Notes: generated from the sequence alone by a model not told the origin. Positions 1 to 8,292 are shown, counted from the first letter of the stretch. The stretch: 36,836 nucleotides of DNA from Oscillospiraceae bacterium (GCA_017548485.1 JAFYZY010000106.1:1-36836), one strand, 5' to 3'. Numbers and translations are program-made.

Positions 1-492
1 CTCGCCCAGACTGCTCATCCCCATCTCCAGGATCGCGAGCCTTGTATCGTCGTCCATGCGGAAAACGGTCTCGGGCAGGCCGATCTCGTTGTTCCTGTTC
101 TCATAGTTCTTGAGAGTGTTCCTGTCAAATGATGTGAATATCGCGGCGACCATCTCCTTGGTCGTTGTCTTGCCGACCGAGCCGGTCACTCCTACGACGA
201 GAGGATGGAACTGATCGCGGTAATTTCCCGCCATGGCGCACAGAGCGTCCTTGGTGTCGTCCACCAGGATCATGCCTTCCCCTTCGCCTCTGGATACGAC
301 TGCAGCAGCAGCTCCGCTGTCAAGTGCCTGCCGCGCGTAGTCGTTTCCGTCGAAGTTGTCTCCGACGATGGCCACGAACACGCATCCGGGGGTGACCTGT
401 CTGGAGTCGGTGACGACCGTGTCGACTGTGATGTCCGGAACGAACGAATCAGTCAGTCCGTTCATCAGCACTTTGAGACTGGTAGGTTTCAT
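1..492 (-). CDS. murF: MurF, UDP-N-acetylmuramoyl-tripeptide--D-Ala-D-Ala ligase (N-terminal part)
   Basis: The gene runs off the left edge; 164 N-terminal codons are visible. MurF is the cytoplasmic ATP-dependent ligase that adds D-Ala-D-Ala to the UDP-MurNAc-tripeptide. Residues 1-95 form the Mur ligase N-terminal domain. The ATP-binding loop GVTGSVGKTTTKEM is at 101-114, followed by NNEIGLP at 134-140 and LEMGMSSLGE at 155-164. The SVGKTTTKEM loop and the EMGMS motif are typical of MurF; MurE has TNGKTTT instead, so MurE is unlikely. The ATG at 492 is preceded by AGGA with a 6-base spacer. It follows the PBP gene after 85 bases and is probably its operon partner. Confidence 0.93.
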   Translation of the reverse strand, partial: MKPTSLKVLMNGLTDSFVPDITVDTVVTDSRQVTPGCVFVAIVGDNFDGNDYARQALDSGAAAAVVSRGEGEGMILVDDTKDALCAMAGNYRDQFHPLVVGVTGSVGKTTTKEMVAAIFTSFDRNTLKNYENRNNEIGLPETVFRMDDDTRLAILEMGMSSLGE

Positions 493-562
493 CTGCAGTC
501 CTGCTCCGCGTGGATCCGCTGAGCTCTCTCCTTCTCAGTAGTTGTATCGAATATCATGAAAT

Positions 563-575
563 GCGGGTATCCCGC
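563..575 (-). other. Short inverted repeat after the PBP gene
   Basis: GCGGG-TAT-CCCGC lies just past the PBP stop codon, in the 85-base gap before murF. The stem is only 5 bp and no T-run follows on the minus strand. It could be a weak attenuator or RNA-processing site, or be without function. Confidence 0.25.
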
Positions 576-577
576 CG

Positions 578-2797
578 TCAGTCGTTCATATCCGGGAGTA
601 TTACACCGAGCTCTATCACAGTGCCTTCCGGCACGCTCTCCCCTGCTGCTACGCTCTGAGACATGACCTCGGCGGAGTTGGATGACGACCCGCTCGTCTT
701 GATATTCAGTCCCAGAGACTCGAATACTGATCTCACGTAACTGACAGTATAACCTTTCACATCCGGTACCGTGACGGTCTTTGGCGTGGAATCATCGGTG
801 TAAAGGAATACCGTGGATCCCTTGGGAATATAGATGCCGCCCTGAGGCGACTGGGACACGACGACAGTGCCGTCGCCCACCACTTTGTAGTTGAGTCCCT
901 TCTTCTGCAGCTGGGCCTTCGCGTTGGTCAGCGAGATGGTGTTCAGCCAGGGCTCATATACGTCCACCGTCTCCATCTCATCGTCGGAATACACCGCCTC
1001 AACACCGATGTAAGGGAGAGTGTACGACATGACCGATGCGACGACAGGAGCCACGATATTGCCTCCGAATATGGAGTAGCTGTGAGCTCCGTCATAAAGG
1101 ATCAGGCAGATGACTTCCGGTGAATCGGTAGGTCCGAATGCGCAGAAGGAAGCGACATAGTCGTTGGTGTCGCTGTTGAGCTTTTCCGCCGTACCGCTCT
1201 TTCCGCCGAGACGGAAACCGGAAACGTACGCGTTGCTGTTCTCTGCGACCTGCTCCAGCACCTGACACATCGTCCTGGACGTCTCTTCGCTTATGACCTG
1301 GCGTCTGACAGAAGTGTTCTTCTGCTCTACGATGTTTCCCTCGGTATCCAGTATCTCTCTGACCACATGAGGCTCAACGAGATACCCTCCGTTCACCGCA
1401 GCAGCGAATGCCGTTATCAGCTGGATCGGCGTTATGGCGTTGGACTGTCCGAATGAGCAGCTTGCCAGCTCGACCGGTCCCATCTGGGAAGCCTTGTAGT
1501 AACTGCTCGACGACTCGGCGGGAAGATCTATCCCGGTCTTTTCAGTCAGCCCAAAGGCTTTGAAATAGTTGTAGAAGGTCTCGCGTCCCATAGCCAGACC
1601 GATCTGAATAAAGGCTGAGTTGCAGGAGTTGATCGTAGCGTGGGTGAAGTCCTGATCGCCGTGGGCACGGGAGTTCGCGTCTGAGATATAGATGCTTCCG
1701 GTGATGTGTGTGCTTCCGTAGCATGTGAATCTGCTCTCGGTCGTGCAGGTGCCGCTTTCAAGAGCTGCGCTTGCCGTGACTACCTTGAATACGGATCCGG
1801 GCTCGTAGATATCGCTTATCGCCTTGTTGCGCCACTGGAACTCCTGCGCCTTGCTGAGAGCGGCCAGGTACTCGTCGGCGTCTTCTATGCCCTCGAGCTT
1901 TCTGTTGAGAAGATCCGTGTATATCTCCAGCGGATCGTTGGGGTCGAAGTCCGGCTTGGAAGACATCGCATAGATGGATCCGTCGTTGACGTTCATCACG
2001 ATGCCGCAGGCGTAGTTCGCGATATTGTGCTCCTTTACCGCCTCTTCCAGCGCCTGCTCAAGATATCTCTGTATATTGGTATCGATCGTCAGAACGAGAT
2101 TGTATCCGTCCTCCGCCTCGGTGACGCTCTCCATCTGATAATACATATCCTTCCCGTTGGCGTTGACCGCGGTAAGGATCCTGCCTGAGAGTCCGGAAAG
2201 ATATCTCTCGTAATACGCCTCCAGTCCGTAGAGACCGTTGTTGTCGGTGCCGACGAAGCCGATCACCTGGGAAGCCAGGTTTCCGTAAGGATAGTATCTC
2301 TTGGTGTCCTGAGTGAACGTGATCCCTGATATCTTGTTCTCGTTTATGAATTCCTCGATCTGATCCTTGACCGGTTTGTCAACTTTCCTTTTTACGATGG
2401 AGTAATAACTGTCTTCATCGCACTTGCTGCGGACGGTCTCATACGGCACGTCAAGGACCTCGCTGAGAAACACGGAGATCTTCTCCCTGTCATCCTTGGT
2501 CTGGTCCTTGTCGTCCTTCTTTATATGTTTGGGGTCGAGCGCCACGGTCCATACCGTCGCGCTTCTCGCCAGGACATTCATGTTGGTGTCATAAATGGTG
2601 CCGCGGTCTGCCGAGATGATAGTGTCTCTCAGCTGCTGCGACGTGGCGAGTTCTCTGTAGTAATCGTGCCTGATTAAAGAAATATACGCAAGCCTCAGAG
2701 TCAGGGCGATGAAGAGAGTTACAACCACTGCGGTGAAGATCATCAGGTTGTTCTTCATGTTCCCCGTTTGGGACTTGCGTCTATCAGTCTTTTTCAT
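578..2797 (-). CDS. ftsI: Class B penicillin-binding protein (FtsI/PbpB or SpoVD type) with two PASTA domains
   Basis: This is a D,D-transpeptidase that cross-links septal or spore peptidoglycan outside the membrane; 739 residues. A short basic N-terminus is followed by one membrane anchor (about 16-38), a PBP dimerisation region, then the transpeptidase domain with EPGSVFK (catalytic Ser335, Lys338), SCN at 391-393 and KSGT at 533-536. Two PASTA domains close the protein (about 614-668 and 673-734). The position directly after mraZ-rsmH-ftsL is where division PBPs sit in Firmicutes. Bacillus carries pbpB and spoVD in tandem, but here there is only one gene, so it may serve division, sporulation or both. 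The ATG at 2797 has GGGAGA nine bases upstream. Confidence 0.93.
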   Translation of the reverse strand: MKKTDRRKSQTGNMKNNLMIFTAVVVTLFIALTLRLAYISLIRHDYYRELATSQQLRDTIISADRGTIYDTNMNVLARSATVWTVALDPKHIKKDDKDQTKDDREKISVFLSEVLDVPYETVRSKCDEDSYYSIVKRKVDKPVKDQIEEFINENKISGITFTQDTKRYYPYGNLASQVIGFVGTDNNGLYGLEAYYERYLSGLSGRILTAVNANGKDMYYQMESVTEAEDGYNLVLTIDTNIQRYLEQALEEAVKEHNIANYACGIVMNVNDGSIYAMSSKPDFDPNDPLEIYTDLLNRKLEGIEDADEYLAALSKAQEFQWRNKAISDIYEPGSVFKVVTASAALESGTCTTESRFTCYGSTHITGSIYISDANSRAHGDQDFTHATINSCNSAFIQIGLAMGRETFYNYFKAFGLTEKTGIDLPAESSSSYYKASQMGPVELASCSFGQSNAITPIQLITAFAAAVNGGYLVEPHVVREILDTEGNIVEQKNTSVRRQVISEETSRTMCQVLEQVAENSNAYVSGFRLGGKSGTAEKLNSDTNDYVASFCAFGPTDSPEVICLILYDGAHSYSIFGGNIVAPVVASVMSYTLPYIGVEAVYSDDEMETVDVYEPWLNTISLTNAKAQLQKKGLNYKVVGDGTVVVSQSPQGGIYIPKGSTVFLYTDDSTPKTVTVPDVKGYTVSYVRSVFESLGLNIKTSGSSSNSAEVMSQSVAAGESVPEGTVIELGVILPDMND

Positions 2798-2833
2798 TTA
2801 TGGTTATCTCCCGTGACGGAAGTAGTACGAGAG

Positions 2834-3298
2834 CTAATTCTCAAAAAACTGCATCACAGTTGAAAGGAACGTCGATACGTTCAGCTGAAGAGTCTCTGTC
2901 TCCTCCTCGACGATCTTGTTGCTGTTCTCCAGGTTGACATACTCGATCTGTGCAGGAGAAAGGCGCACCAGTCCGAGTTCGTTTTCTGCGAATTCCTCCG
3001 CAGTTTTCATGGACACCATGCTCTCTATCTGATAGTCGAGATATACGTTCTCGCTCTGTATCTCGACAAGCTCAGAGTTCTTTTTCTCGATCAGCGCTTT
3101 TGTCTTTGTAAGCATCATATTGCTGTAGACAGTATACACTGCGAGGACAGCAAGGACAACCGTCAGAGCGACGAGTTCGATGACGAACTTCCTGTCTGCG
3201 GCTGCTTTAAGTTCCTTCCCGGTCTTGACCACGCGGATGCGCTGCTGCCGGGGTTCTCCCTCGAAGCGGGAGATATCGTAAGCGACACTGGTTTCCAT
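2834..3298 (-). CDS. ftsL: FtsL-like cell division protein
   Basis: This 154-residue bitopic membrane protein has a cytoplasmic N-terminus of about 37 residues rich in basic residues. One transmembrane helix follows (about 38-58), then an extracytoplasmic coiled-coil region (about 62-100) and a tail with ELGLVRLSPAQIEYV, a phrase typical of Firmicute FtsL/septum initiators. FtsL assembles with DivIB and DivIC and recruits the transpeptidase of the septum. Sequence conservation in this family is low, so the call rests on topology plus position between rsmH and the PBP gene. The ATG at 3298 is preceded by AGAGGA, and the gap to rsmH is 10 bases. Confidence 0.85.
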   Translation of the reverse strand: METSVAYDISRFEGEPRQQRIRVVKTGKELKAAADRKFVIELVALTVVLAVLAVYTVYSNMMLTKTKALIEKKNSELVEIQSENVYLDYQIESMVSMKTAEEFAENELGLVRLSPAQIEYVNLENSNKIVEEETETLQLNVSTFLSTVMQFFEN

Positions 3299-3308
3299 GC
3301 TTTCCTCT

Positions 3309-4238
3309 CTATATCTTCTCTATAATTCTCAGTTTTGCGCTCCTGGATCTCCTGTTTGCTTCAAGCTCATCGCTGTCCGCAGTGATGGGCCTTTTAGTTA
3401 CGGCGACGGCTTTCGGCGTACCGCCGCAGACACATACGGGAAATTCCGGAGGACAGGTGCAGCCTGTCATCTTTTTGCTGAAGAACTGCTTCACTATGCG
3501 GTCTTCTATGGAGTGGAAGGTGATCACGCAGAACCTTCCTTTCGGTGCCAGGAGCTCGAATATGCCTTCCAGCCCTTCGGTCAGAGCGTTCATCTCGTCG
3601 TTCACGGCGATCCTCAGCGCCTGGAAAGTCTTCCTGGAAGGATTCTTGTCTTTGCGTCTGACTGCCGGCGGCAGTGATGAGATCACTATCTCGCTGAGCC
3701 TCGTGGTGCTGTCTATCCACTCGTTCTCTCTTGCCGCGATGATCTTGTCGGCTATCTGCGCCGCGTAGCGCTCTTCACCGTAGTCCCTGAGGATCCGGCA
3801 CAGCTCCTCGAAAGTCGCCGTGTTGACTATATCCGCCGCGGTCTGCCCGCTGTCGGACATCCTCATATCCAGCCGGCCTTCCCTGCTGTATGAGAATCCT
3901 CTCTCGGCCGTATCCAGCTGATGGGAAGAGACTCCAAGATCCAGGAGTGCTCCGTCGATCCTTCCGATGTATCCGGGGAGAGTCTGGAGCGCGTCCCTGA
4001 AATCGGACCTTATTACTCTCGCGTTCGGAAAGGAACTGAGTCTGGCCGAAGCGGCTTCGACCGCTTCCGGGTCTTTGTCCAGACATATCAGTTCACCCTT
4101 TGAGGAGAGTTCGGACGCTATCCTGAACGAGTGCCCTGCGCCTCCCGCAGTGCCGTCCAGATAGATGCCGTCCTTTTTTATCCTCAGACCTTCGATCGTC
4201 TGTTCAAGGAGCACCGGGACATGTCCGAATCCGTCCAT
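3309..4238 (-). CDS. rsmH: RsmH, 16S rRNA N4-cytosine-1402 methyltransferase
   Basis: RsmH (MraW) is a cytoplasmic SAM-dependent enzyme that methylates N4 of C1402 in 16S rRNA; 309 residues, normal for the family. It begins with the family signature GHVPVLLEQ (5-13), followed by the SAM loop DGTAGGAGHS (28-37), the acidic strand LDKDPEA and DLGVSSHQLD. The C-terminal half has the RKTFQALRIAVN and FHSIEDRIVK signatures. Its ATG shares one base with the TGA of mraZ (TGATG), indicating translational coupling. Confidence 0.97.
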   Translation of the reverse strand: MDGFGHVPVLLEQTIEGLRIKKDGIYLDGTAGGAGHSFRIASELSSKGELICLDKDPEAVEAASARLSSFPNARVIRSDFRDALQTLPGYIGRIDGALLDLGVSSHQLDTAERGFSYSREGRLDMRMSDSGQTAADIVNTATFEELCRILRDYGEERYAAQIADKIIAARENEWIDSTTRLSEIVISSLPPAVRRKDKNPSRKTFQALRIAVNDEMNALTEGLEGIFELLAPKGRFCVITFHSIEDRIVKQFFSKKMTGCTCPPEFPVCVCGGTPKAVAVTKRPITADSDELEANRRSRSAKLRIIEKI

Positions 4239-4657
4239 CAGATCTCGTTCTCCTCAAGCCTCTGCTCGAAGGACTTGCTGTCGTATCCTTTCTTGGTCTC
4301 AAGCCAGCGTTCTTTGTCCCATATCTCGGCCCTGTCCATTACGCCTATGACCGCTACGTCCCGGTCGAGATTCGCGCCTTCCCTCAGGTTCTGCGGAAGG
4401 AGGATCCTTCCCTGCTTGTCCGGTTCCACCATGCAGGCGTTCGGGAAGATGAAGTGCTGCAGTTTGCTGGCCTGTGCAAGAGGAAGGTTCCTGATCCTGT
4501 CGCAGATCCTCTCCCATTCGGTCATGGAGAAGACTGCCAGACAGTCATCGGACCAGAGGGTTATGCAGAAGCGTTCGCCGAGGTCGTCTCTCATCCTCGC
4601 GGGCATGTTCATCCTTCCCTTCGCGTCGATGTTGTGAAAGAACTCTCCGAACAGCAC
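4238..4657 (-). CDS. mraZ: MraZ transcriptional regulator of the division/cell wall operon
   Basis: MraZ is a DNA-binding AbrB-like protein that represses its own dcw operon by binding GTGGG-type repeats. With the GTG start at 4657 the protein has 139 residues and begins VLFGEFFHNIDAKGRM, the normal MraZ start. GGAGG lies 8 bases upstream. An alternative start 33 bases further up would add 11 residues that the family lacks. The two swapped-hairpin repeats each carry the DxxxR motif, Asp11-Arg15 and Asp80-Arg84. It is the first gene of the operon and overlaps rsmH by one base. Confidence 0.96.
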   Translation of the reverse strand: MLFGEFFHNIDAKGRMNMPARMRDDLGERFCITLWSDDCLAVFSMTEWERICDRIRNLPLAQASKLQHFIFPNACMVEPDKQGRILLPQNLREGANLDRDVAVIGVMDRAEIWDKERWLETKKGYDSKSFEQRLEENEI

Positions 4658-4715
4658 GGCTTCCCCCTCCTTCCTTGTGTTTTTTGTCAAAAACTGTGTT
4701 GAAACTGTTGAAAAC

Positions 4716-4762
4716 TACCCACTTTAAACCTTTTTAAGGTTTTTTAAGGAATATTTACCCAC
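4716..4762 (-). promoter_or_regulatory. Two putative MraZ boxes (GTGGGTA)
   Basis: On the minus strand GTGGGTA occurs at 4762-4756 and again at 4722-4716. The start-to-start distance is exactly 40 bases, close to four helical turns, so both boxes face the same side. The upstream box directly abuts the -10 element of the mraZ promoter. Known MraZ operators are TGGG-core repeats with roughly 10-base periodicity, so two boxes 40 bases apart are an atypical arrangement. Confidence 0.6.
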
Positions 4763-4791
4763 ATTATCCTTTTTTTCGGGTTTTATGTCAA
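4763..4791 (-). promoter_or_regulatory. Sigma-A promoter of the mraZ-rsmH-ftsL-PBP-murF operon
   Basis: A perfect -35 TTGACA (4791-4786) is followed by a 17-base spacer and -10 GATAAT (4768-4763), five of six consensus bases. The predicted start near 4756 leaves a leader of about 100 bases before the mraZ GTG. Confidence 0.8.
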
Positions 4792-4840
4792 TAGGAAAAC
4801 CTTGCAAAAAACGATGTAAAACTAAAAAAAGACACAAAAA

Positions 4841-4863
4841 AAGCCCGGATCCGATCCGGGCTT
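4841..4863 (-). terminator. Rho-independent terminator after the coiled-coil gene
   Basis: A perfect 10-bp stem AAGCCCGGAT/ATCCGGGCTT with a 3-base loop is followed on the minus strand by a run of T. It lies about 20 bases after the stop of the gene at 4884-5357 and separates that unit from the mraZ promoter. Confidence 0.9.
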
Positions 4864-4883
4864 AAATGTGTCTGTTTCCTGGC

Positions 4884-5357
4884 TTATTTATCCTTCTCTT
4901 TTTCCCTGGCTGGCACGTTTCCTCTGACGCTCAGTCTTGCCGTTTTGACCTGATTGAAAACGACCATAAGAGCGTCTTCCGCTTTCTTCAGAGCGTTCTC
5001 GGAGAACTCCTGCGCCTGGCGCTCGCTCTCCTTCGCCTTCTGCTGCGCGGCGGAGACCATTTCATTGGAAGCCTTCTTCGCTGCCTTGAAGATCTCTTCC
5101 TCGCTGATCATCTGTCTCGCGCGGACTTCCGCCTTCTGGATGATATCCTCGGCCTGGTTCTCGGCCTGCTCGAGGATCGAGTCGCGGTCAAGGACCACTC
5201 CCTTGGCATCCTTTATCTCCTGGGGCAGATTGCGCCTCAGTTCATCAAGAAGATCCTGCATCCTGTCCACATCCACCAGCTTGCGGTTGGAAAGAGGCAG
5301 CGAGACGCTCTCGCTGAGCAGATCATCCATCCTGTCCAGAATCTTATCCAATGTCAT
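4884..5357 (-). CDS. Coiled-coil protein of unknown function
   Basis: A 157-residue soluble, highly charged protein with no signal peptide or membrane helix. The first 50 residues contain MTLDKILDRMDDLL and a region rich in Leu/Asp. From about 55 to 140 there are long Ala/Glu/Gln/Lys heptad-like helices (AENQAEDIIQKAEVRARQM and similar), then a basic-acidic tail EKEKDK. Such sequences resemble the b subunit or E/H stalk subunits of rotary ATPases, but no ATPase genes are near, so that label would be misleading. The start codon shares a base with the coaD stop (TAATG), so it is coupled to coaD and ends at a strong terminator. Its function cannot be told from sequence; a scaffold or septum-related role (DivIVA-like) is conceivable. 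Confidence 0.8.
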   Translation of the reverse strand: MTLDKILDRMDDLLSESVSLPLSNRKLVDVDRMQDLLDELRRNLPQEIKDAKGVVLDRDSILEQAENQAEDIIQKAEVRARQMISEEEIFKAAKKASNEMVSAAQQKAKESERQAQEFSENALKKAEDALMVVFNQVKTARLSVRGNVPAREKEKDK

Positions 5358-5848
5358 TATTTTTCCCCGCCTTTCACCAGTTTTTCAGTAATCTCAGCGC
5401 TTATGGGTTCCGGAACGAAACGGGAAACATCGCCTCCGAACGAAGCCACTTCCCTGACGACGCTGGAACTGAGGAACATGTATTCCTGAGCCGTGTTGAT
5501 GAATACCGTCTCTATCTCCGGATTCAGTTCTTTATTGATCAGCGACATCTGGAACTCATACTCGAAATCTGATACCGCTCTCAGTCCCTTGACGACCGCC
5601 ACCGCGTTGTGGATGCGGCAGAAATCCATAAGCAGACCGTCATATGAATCGACGGTGACGTTCTCAATGTCTTTTGTTGATTCCTCGATGAAATGAACGC
5701 GTTCCTGCAGCGAGAACGTGGATGTCTTCGCAGTGTTCTGGAGAACGACGACGATGACTCTGTCGAACAGTTTGGAAGCTCTCCTGATTATGTCAAGGTG
5801 TCCCTTCGTGACGGGATCGAAGCTTCCGGGGCATACCGCAGTCTTCAC
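5357..5848 (-). CDS. coaD: CoaD, pantetheine-phosphate adenylyltransferase
   Basis: CoaD transfers AMP from ATP to 4'-phosphopantetheine, giving dephospho-CoA in the fourth step of coenzyme A synthesis; 163 residues, as usual. The nucleotidyltransferase signature PGSFDPVTKGH (7-17) holds the TxGH motif. VVKGLRA at 85-91 and LSSSVVRE at 126-133 match the family's ATP-binding segments. The GTG start at 5848 lies 10 bases after GGAGG and overlaps the rsmD stop by four bases (GTGA). The rsmD-coaD pairing is widespread in Firmicutes. Confidence 0.96.
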   Translation of the reverse strand: MKTAVCPGSFDPVTKGHLDIIRRASKLFDRVIVVVLQNTAKTSTFSLQERVHFIEESTKDIENVTVDSYDGLLMDFCRIHNAVAVVKGLRAVSDFEYEFQMSLINKELNPEIETVFINTAQEYMFLSSSVVREVASFGGDVSRFVPEPISAEITEKLVKGGEK

Positions 5849-6399
5849 CTGTCCATATCCTCCTTCCTGGCGTAGAGCCAGATGGATGTATTGCCGTAAT
5901 CGTATCTCTTCTTCAGGATAAGCTCGTCGCTCTCCTCCGGCAGGACCGCTCCCTTCTCGGCCTCAACGGCGGCGAACCCGCCTTCATCCAGCATCCTGCC
6001 CAGGTACTGCACCAGTCCCCCGGCTATATTCTTTCTGTACGGCGGATCAGCATAGATGAATCCGAATCTGTTCCGGTTGCGCTGGATGTATCTCAGCGCG
6101 TCGGTCTCGGCAACGGAGGCGGACTTGAACAGTCCCGTCCTGTTGAGATTTCTCTTGATCACTCCTATCGCGTCCCGCGAGTTATCCACGAACACGCAGT
6201 GGGAAGCTCCCCTGCTCAGCGCTTCGATCCCCATCTGCCCGCTTCCCGCGAACAGATCCAGCATCGTCGTGCCGGGTATCTGAAACTGAAGAGCCGAGAA
6301 GATGGCTTCCTTGGCCTTCTGGGACGTCGGGCGGACTATATCCTCGCCCGGCAGCGTCTCCAGCGCCATGCCTCTGGCTGTTCCTGTGTTGACTCTCAT
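5845..6399 (-). CDS. rsmD: RsmD, 16S rRNA N2-guanine-966 methyltransferase
   Basis: A SAM-dependent methyltransferase of 184 residues that modifies G966 of 16S rRNA during small-subunit assembly. It starts MRVNTGTARG and has RPTSQKAKEAIF at 23-34, the SAM loop LDLFAGSGQMGIEAL at 47-61 and the catalytic ADPPY at 117-121, all diagnostic. GAGG lies five bases before the ATG. It overlaps coaD by four bases and follows uvrC after 58 bases. Confidence 0.95.
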   Translation of the reverse strand: MRVNTGTARGMALETLPGEDIVRPTSQKAKEAIFSALQFQIPGTTMLDLFAGSGQMGIEALSRGASHCVFVDNSRDAIGVIKRNLNRTGLFKSASVAETDALRYIQRNRNRFGFIYADPPYRKNIAGGLVQYLGRMLDEGGFAAVEAEKGAVLPEESDELILKKRYDYGNTSIWLYARKEDMDR

Positions 6400-6433
6400 T
6401 GTGACCTCGAAATTTCTGTATCTAAATATAAAG

Positions 6434-6461
6434 TTTATCTGCCGCCGCAGATCTCCGTCAA
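6434..6461 (-). promoter_or_regulatory. Possible rsmD promoter, or weak terminator of uvrC
   Basis: On the minus strand TTGACG (6461-6456), a 16-base spacer and GATAAA (6439-6434) could form a sigma-A promoter for rsmD. The same spacer contains the perfect inverted repeat ATCTGC-GGCG-GCAGAT (6437-6452), followed by an A/T-rich stretch without a solid T-run. The two readings compete and neither is strong. Confidence 0.3.
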
Positions 6462-8269
6462 GTGTGAAAATGGCTCCATACGGAAGCTGCCGCCTTCTTC
6501 GTCATACCCGGAGCAGCAGCGAGTTCCTCCTCCGAAGCGCGGCTTACGGCGGAGATGGTCTTAAAGTGCTTCAGGAGCGCTTTTGCCCTGGTCTCTCCTA
6601 TCCCGTCTATATCCAGCAGAGAGGACCGCAGCGCCCTGCTGCTGTGGCTTTTGCGCTCATATCCTATGGTGTATCTGTGCACCTCGTCCTGCATCTTTGA
6701 GATCAGCGAAAAGACGCTCTTGTGCATCGATACCGCGATCTCACCTTCCGCCGAGACGATGGCTCTTGTCCTGTGCTTTGAGTCCTTTACCAGCCCGAAC
6801 ATCGGCACTCCGGAGAAAGAACTTCCCGTGAGCGCTTCCGTGAGCGTGTCAAGATGCCCTTTCCCGACGTCCAGCAGGATCAGGTCAGGCTTTTCAGAGA
6901 AGCCCTTAGAGCCTTCGTCGAAACGCGCGATCCTTCTGGTGAGCACCTCAGTCATGGACGCGTAGTCGTCTATTCCTTCGACAGTCTTGATCCTGAACCT
7001 GCGGTACTCAGACTTGCGTGGTTCCCCGTTGATGAATACCGCCATACCTCCGACGGCTTCCTCTCCGTAGTTGGAAATGTCATACAGCTCGACTCTCGTC
7101 GGGAAATCGTGCATTCCGAGCATGTTCGCCAGTTCCCCGAGAGCTGCTTCGTTCTTGGTCTTCCTGCCGGATTCCCTCTTTATCCTGTCAGCGGCATTGC
7201 TGTAGGCCATATCGACGATCGCCCTGCGCTCTCCCCTTGAAGGAACGGAGATGGAGCAGGCACCGGAACGGTGCTCTGCCAGCCACATGCGCAACTGCTC
7301 CTGGTATTCCAGCGGGCTGTCGCAGAGTATCTCTCTCGGTATCTCGTTTCCGGTCAGGTAATAGTGGGTGACGAACTCCTCTCTGGCCTCATCGATATCG
7401 GAAGTGTCGTATATCAGCGTCTCGTCTTTGTCCACAAGGATGCCGTCGCGGAACTTGAGCACGTCGGCGCATACCATCCTCTCGTTTGCGGCGAACGCAA
7501 AGACGTCCATGTCCCTGTCGCTCTCGTTTTTGACGACCTTCTGCCCCTCTTCCAGTTTCCTGATGGAGATCATGCTGTCGCGGTAGCGCGCGGCCCTCTC
7601 GAACTCAAGGTCCTCGCTTGCCTGTTTCATCCTCTCATCCAGGATCTTCAGTATCTCTCCGCTGCCCTTGAGCAGCATCGTCACTGCGCTGTCCACCAGT
7701 TCGCGGTAGGCTTCCGCGGAGATCCTTCCCACGCACGGGGCGCAGCATCTTCCGATATGCGCGTTGAGGCATGGCCGGCTGCGTCTGTTCCTTTCGAAAT
7801 CAGCTGAGCAGGTCGGCAGACGGAAGGCTTCATTGACCGTATCGGTCATCCTTTTTACAGCGAAAGAACTGATATAGGGACCGTAATAAGAGGCCCCGTC
7901 ATCGTGTTTTTGCAGCTCTGCGGTGATCTTTGGCCAGGTCCCGTCCGATACCCTGATGTATGAGAAGCCCTTGTCATCCCTCATCATGATGTTGTACTTC
8001 GGGCGGTGCTGCTTGATCATGGAGCATTCCAGAGTGAGCGCCTCAAACTCGCTGTCCACAACGATCACGTCGAAATCCTGGACATTGGAGACCATCTTCT
8101 CGACTTTCGGCGTATGGGAAGCGCCGGGTCTGAAATAACTGGAGACCCGGTTCTTAAGTTTTTTGGCTTTTCCGACGTAGATCACTTCCCCCCTGCGGTC
8201 CTTCATGATGTAGATGCCGGGGAGCAGAGGAAGTGACAGCGCCTTTTTCTGCAGTTCCTTCAGAGTCAT
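6458..8269 (-). CDS. uvrC: UvrC, excinuclease ABC subunit C
   Basis: UvrC makes both incisions in nucleotide excision repair after UvrAB load on damage; 603 residues. Domains in order: GIY-YIG nuclease (GIYIM at 18-22, YVGKAKKLKNR at 31-41), a Cys-rich stretch (CSADFERNRRSRPCLNAHIGRCCAPC), the UVR domain that binds UvrB (near 210-245), the RNase H-like C-terminal nuclease (DISNYGEEAVGGM) and paired helix-hairpin-helix motifs (LLDIDGIGETRAKALLKHF). The ATG at 8269 has no recognisable Shine-Dalgarno and lies only 23 bases after the HPr terminator stem. Its transcript source is therefore unclear. Confidence 0.96.
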   Translation of the reverse strand: MTLKELQKKALSLPLLPGIYIMKDRRGEVIYVGKAKKLKNRVSSYFRPGASHTPKVEKMVSNVQDFDVIVVDSEFEALTLECSMIKQHRPKYNIMMRDDKGFSYIRVSDGTWPKITAELQKHDDGASYYGPYISSFAVKRMTDTVNEAFRLPTCSADFERNRRSRPCLNAHIGRCCAPCVGRISAEAYRELVDSAVTMLLKGSGEILKILDERMKQASEDLEFERAARYRDSMISIRKLEEGQKVVKNESDRDMDVFAFAANERMVCADVLKFRDGILVDKDETLIYDTSDIDEAREEFVTHYYLTGNEIPREILCDSPLEYQEQLRMWLAEHRSGACSISVPSRGERRAIVDMAYSNAADRIKRESGRKTKNEAALGELANMLGMHDFPTRVELYDISNYGEEAVGGMAVFINGEPRKSEYRRFRIKTVEGIDDYASMTEVLTRRIARFDEGSKGFSEKPDLILLDVGKGHLDTLTEALTGSSFSGVPMFGLVKDSKHRTRAIVSAEGEIAVSMHKSVFSLISKMQDEVHRYTIGYERKSHSSRALRSSLLDIDGIGETRAKALLKHFKTISAVSRASEEELAAAPGMTKKAAASVWSHFHT

Positions 8270-8292
8270 TTGATAACGTAAACAAACTAAAA

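Noticed and set aside
1-492. Reading the left-edge gene as MurE
   Set aside because: The P-loop is SVGKTTTKEM followed by NNEIGLP and LEMGMS, which are MurF features; MurE has TNGKTTT.
4884-5357. ATP synthase b-like subunit
   Set aside because: Only coiled-coil composition supports it; there is no membrane helix and no ATPase gene nearby.
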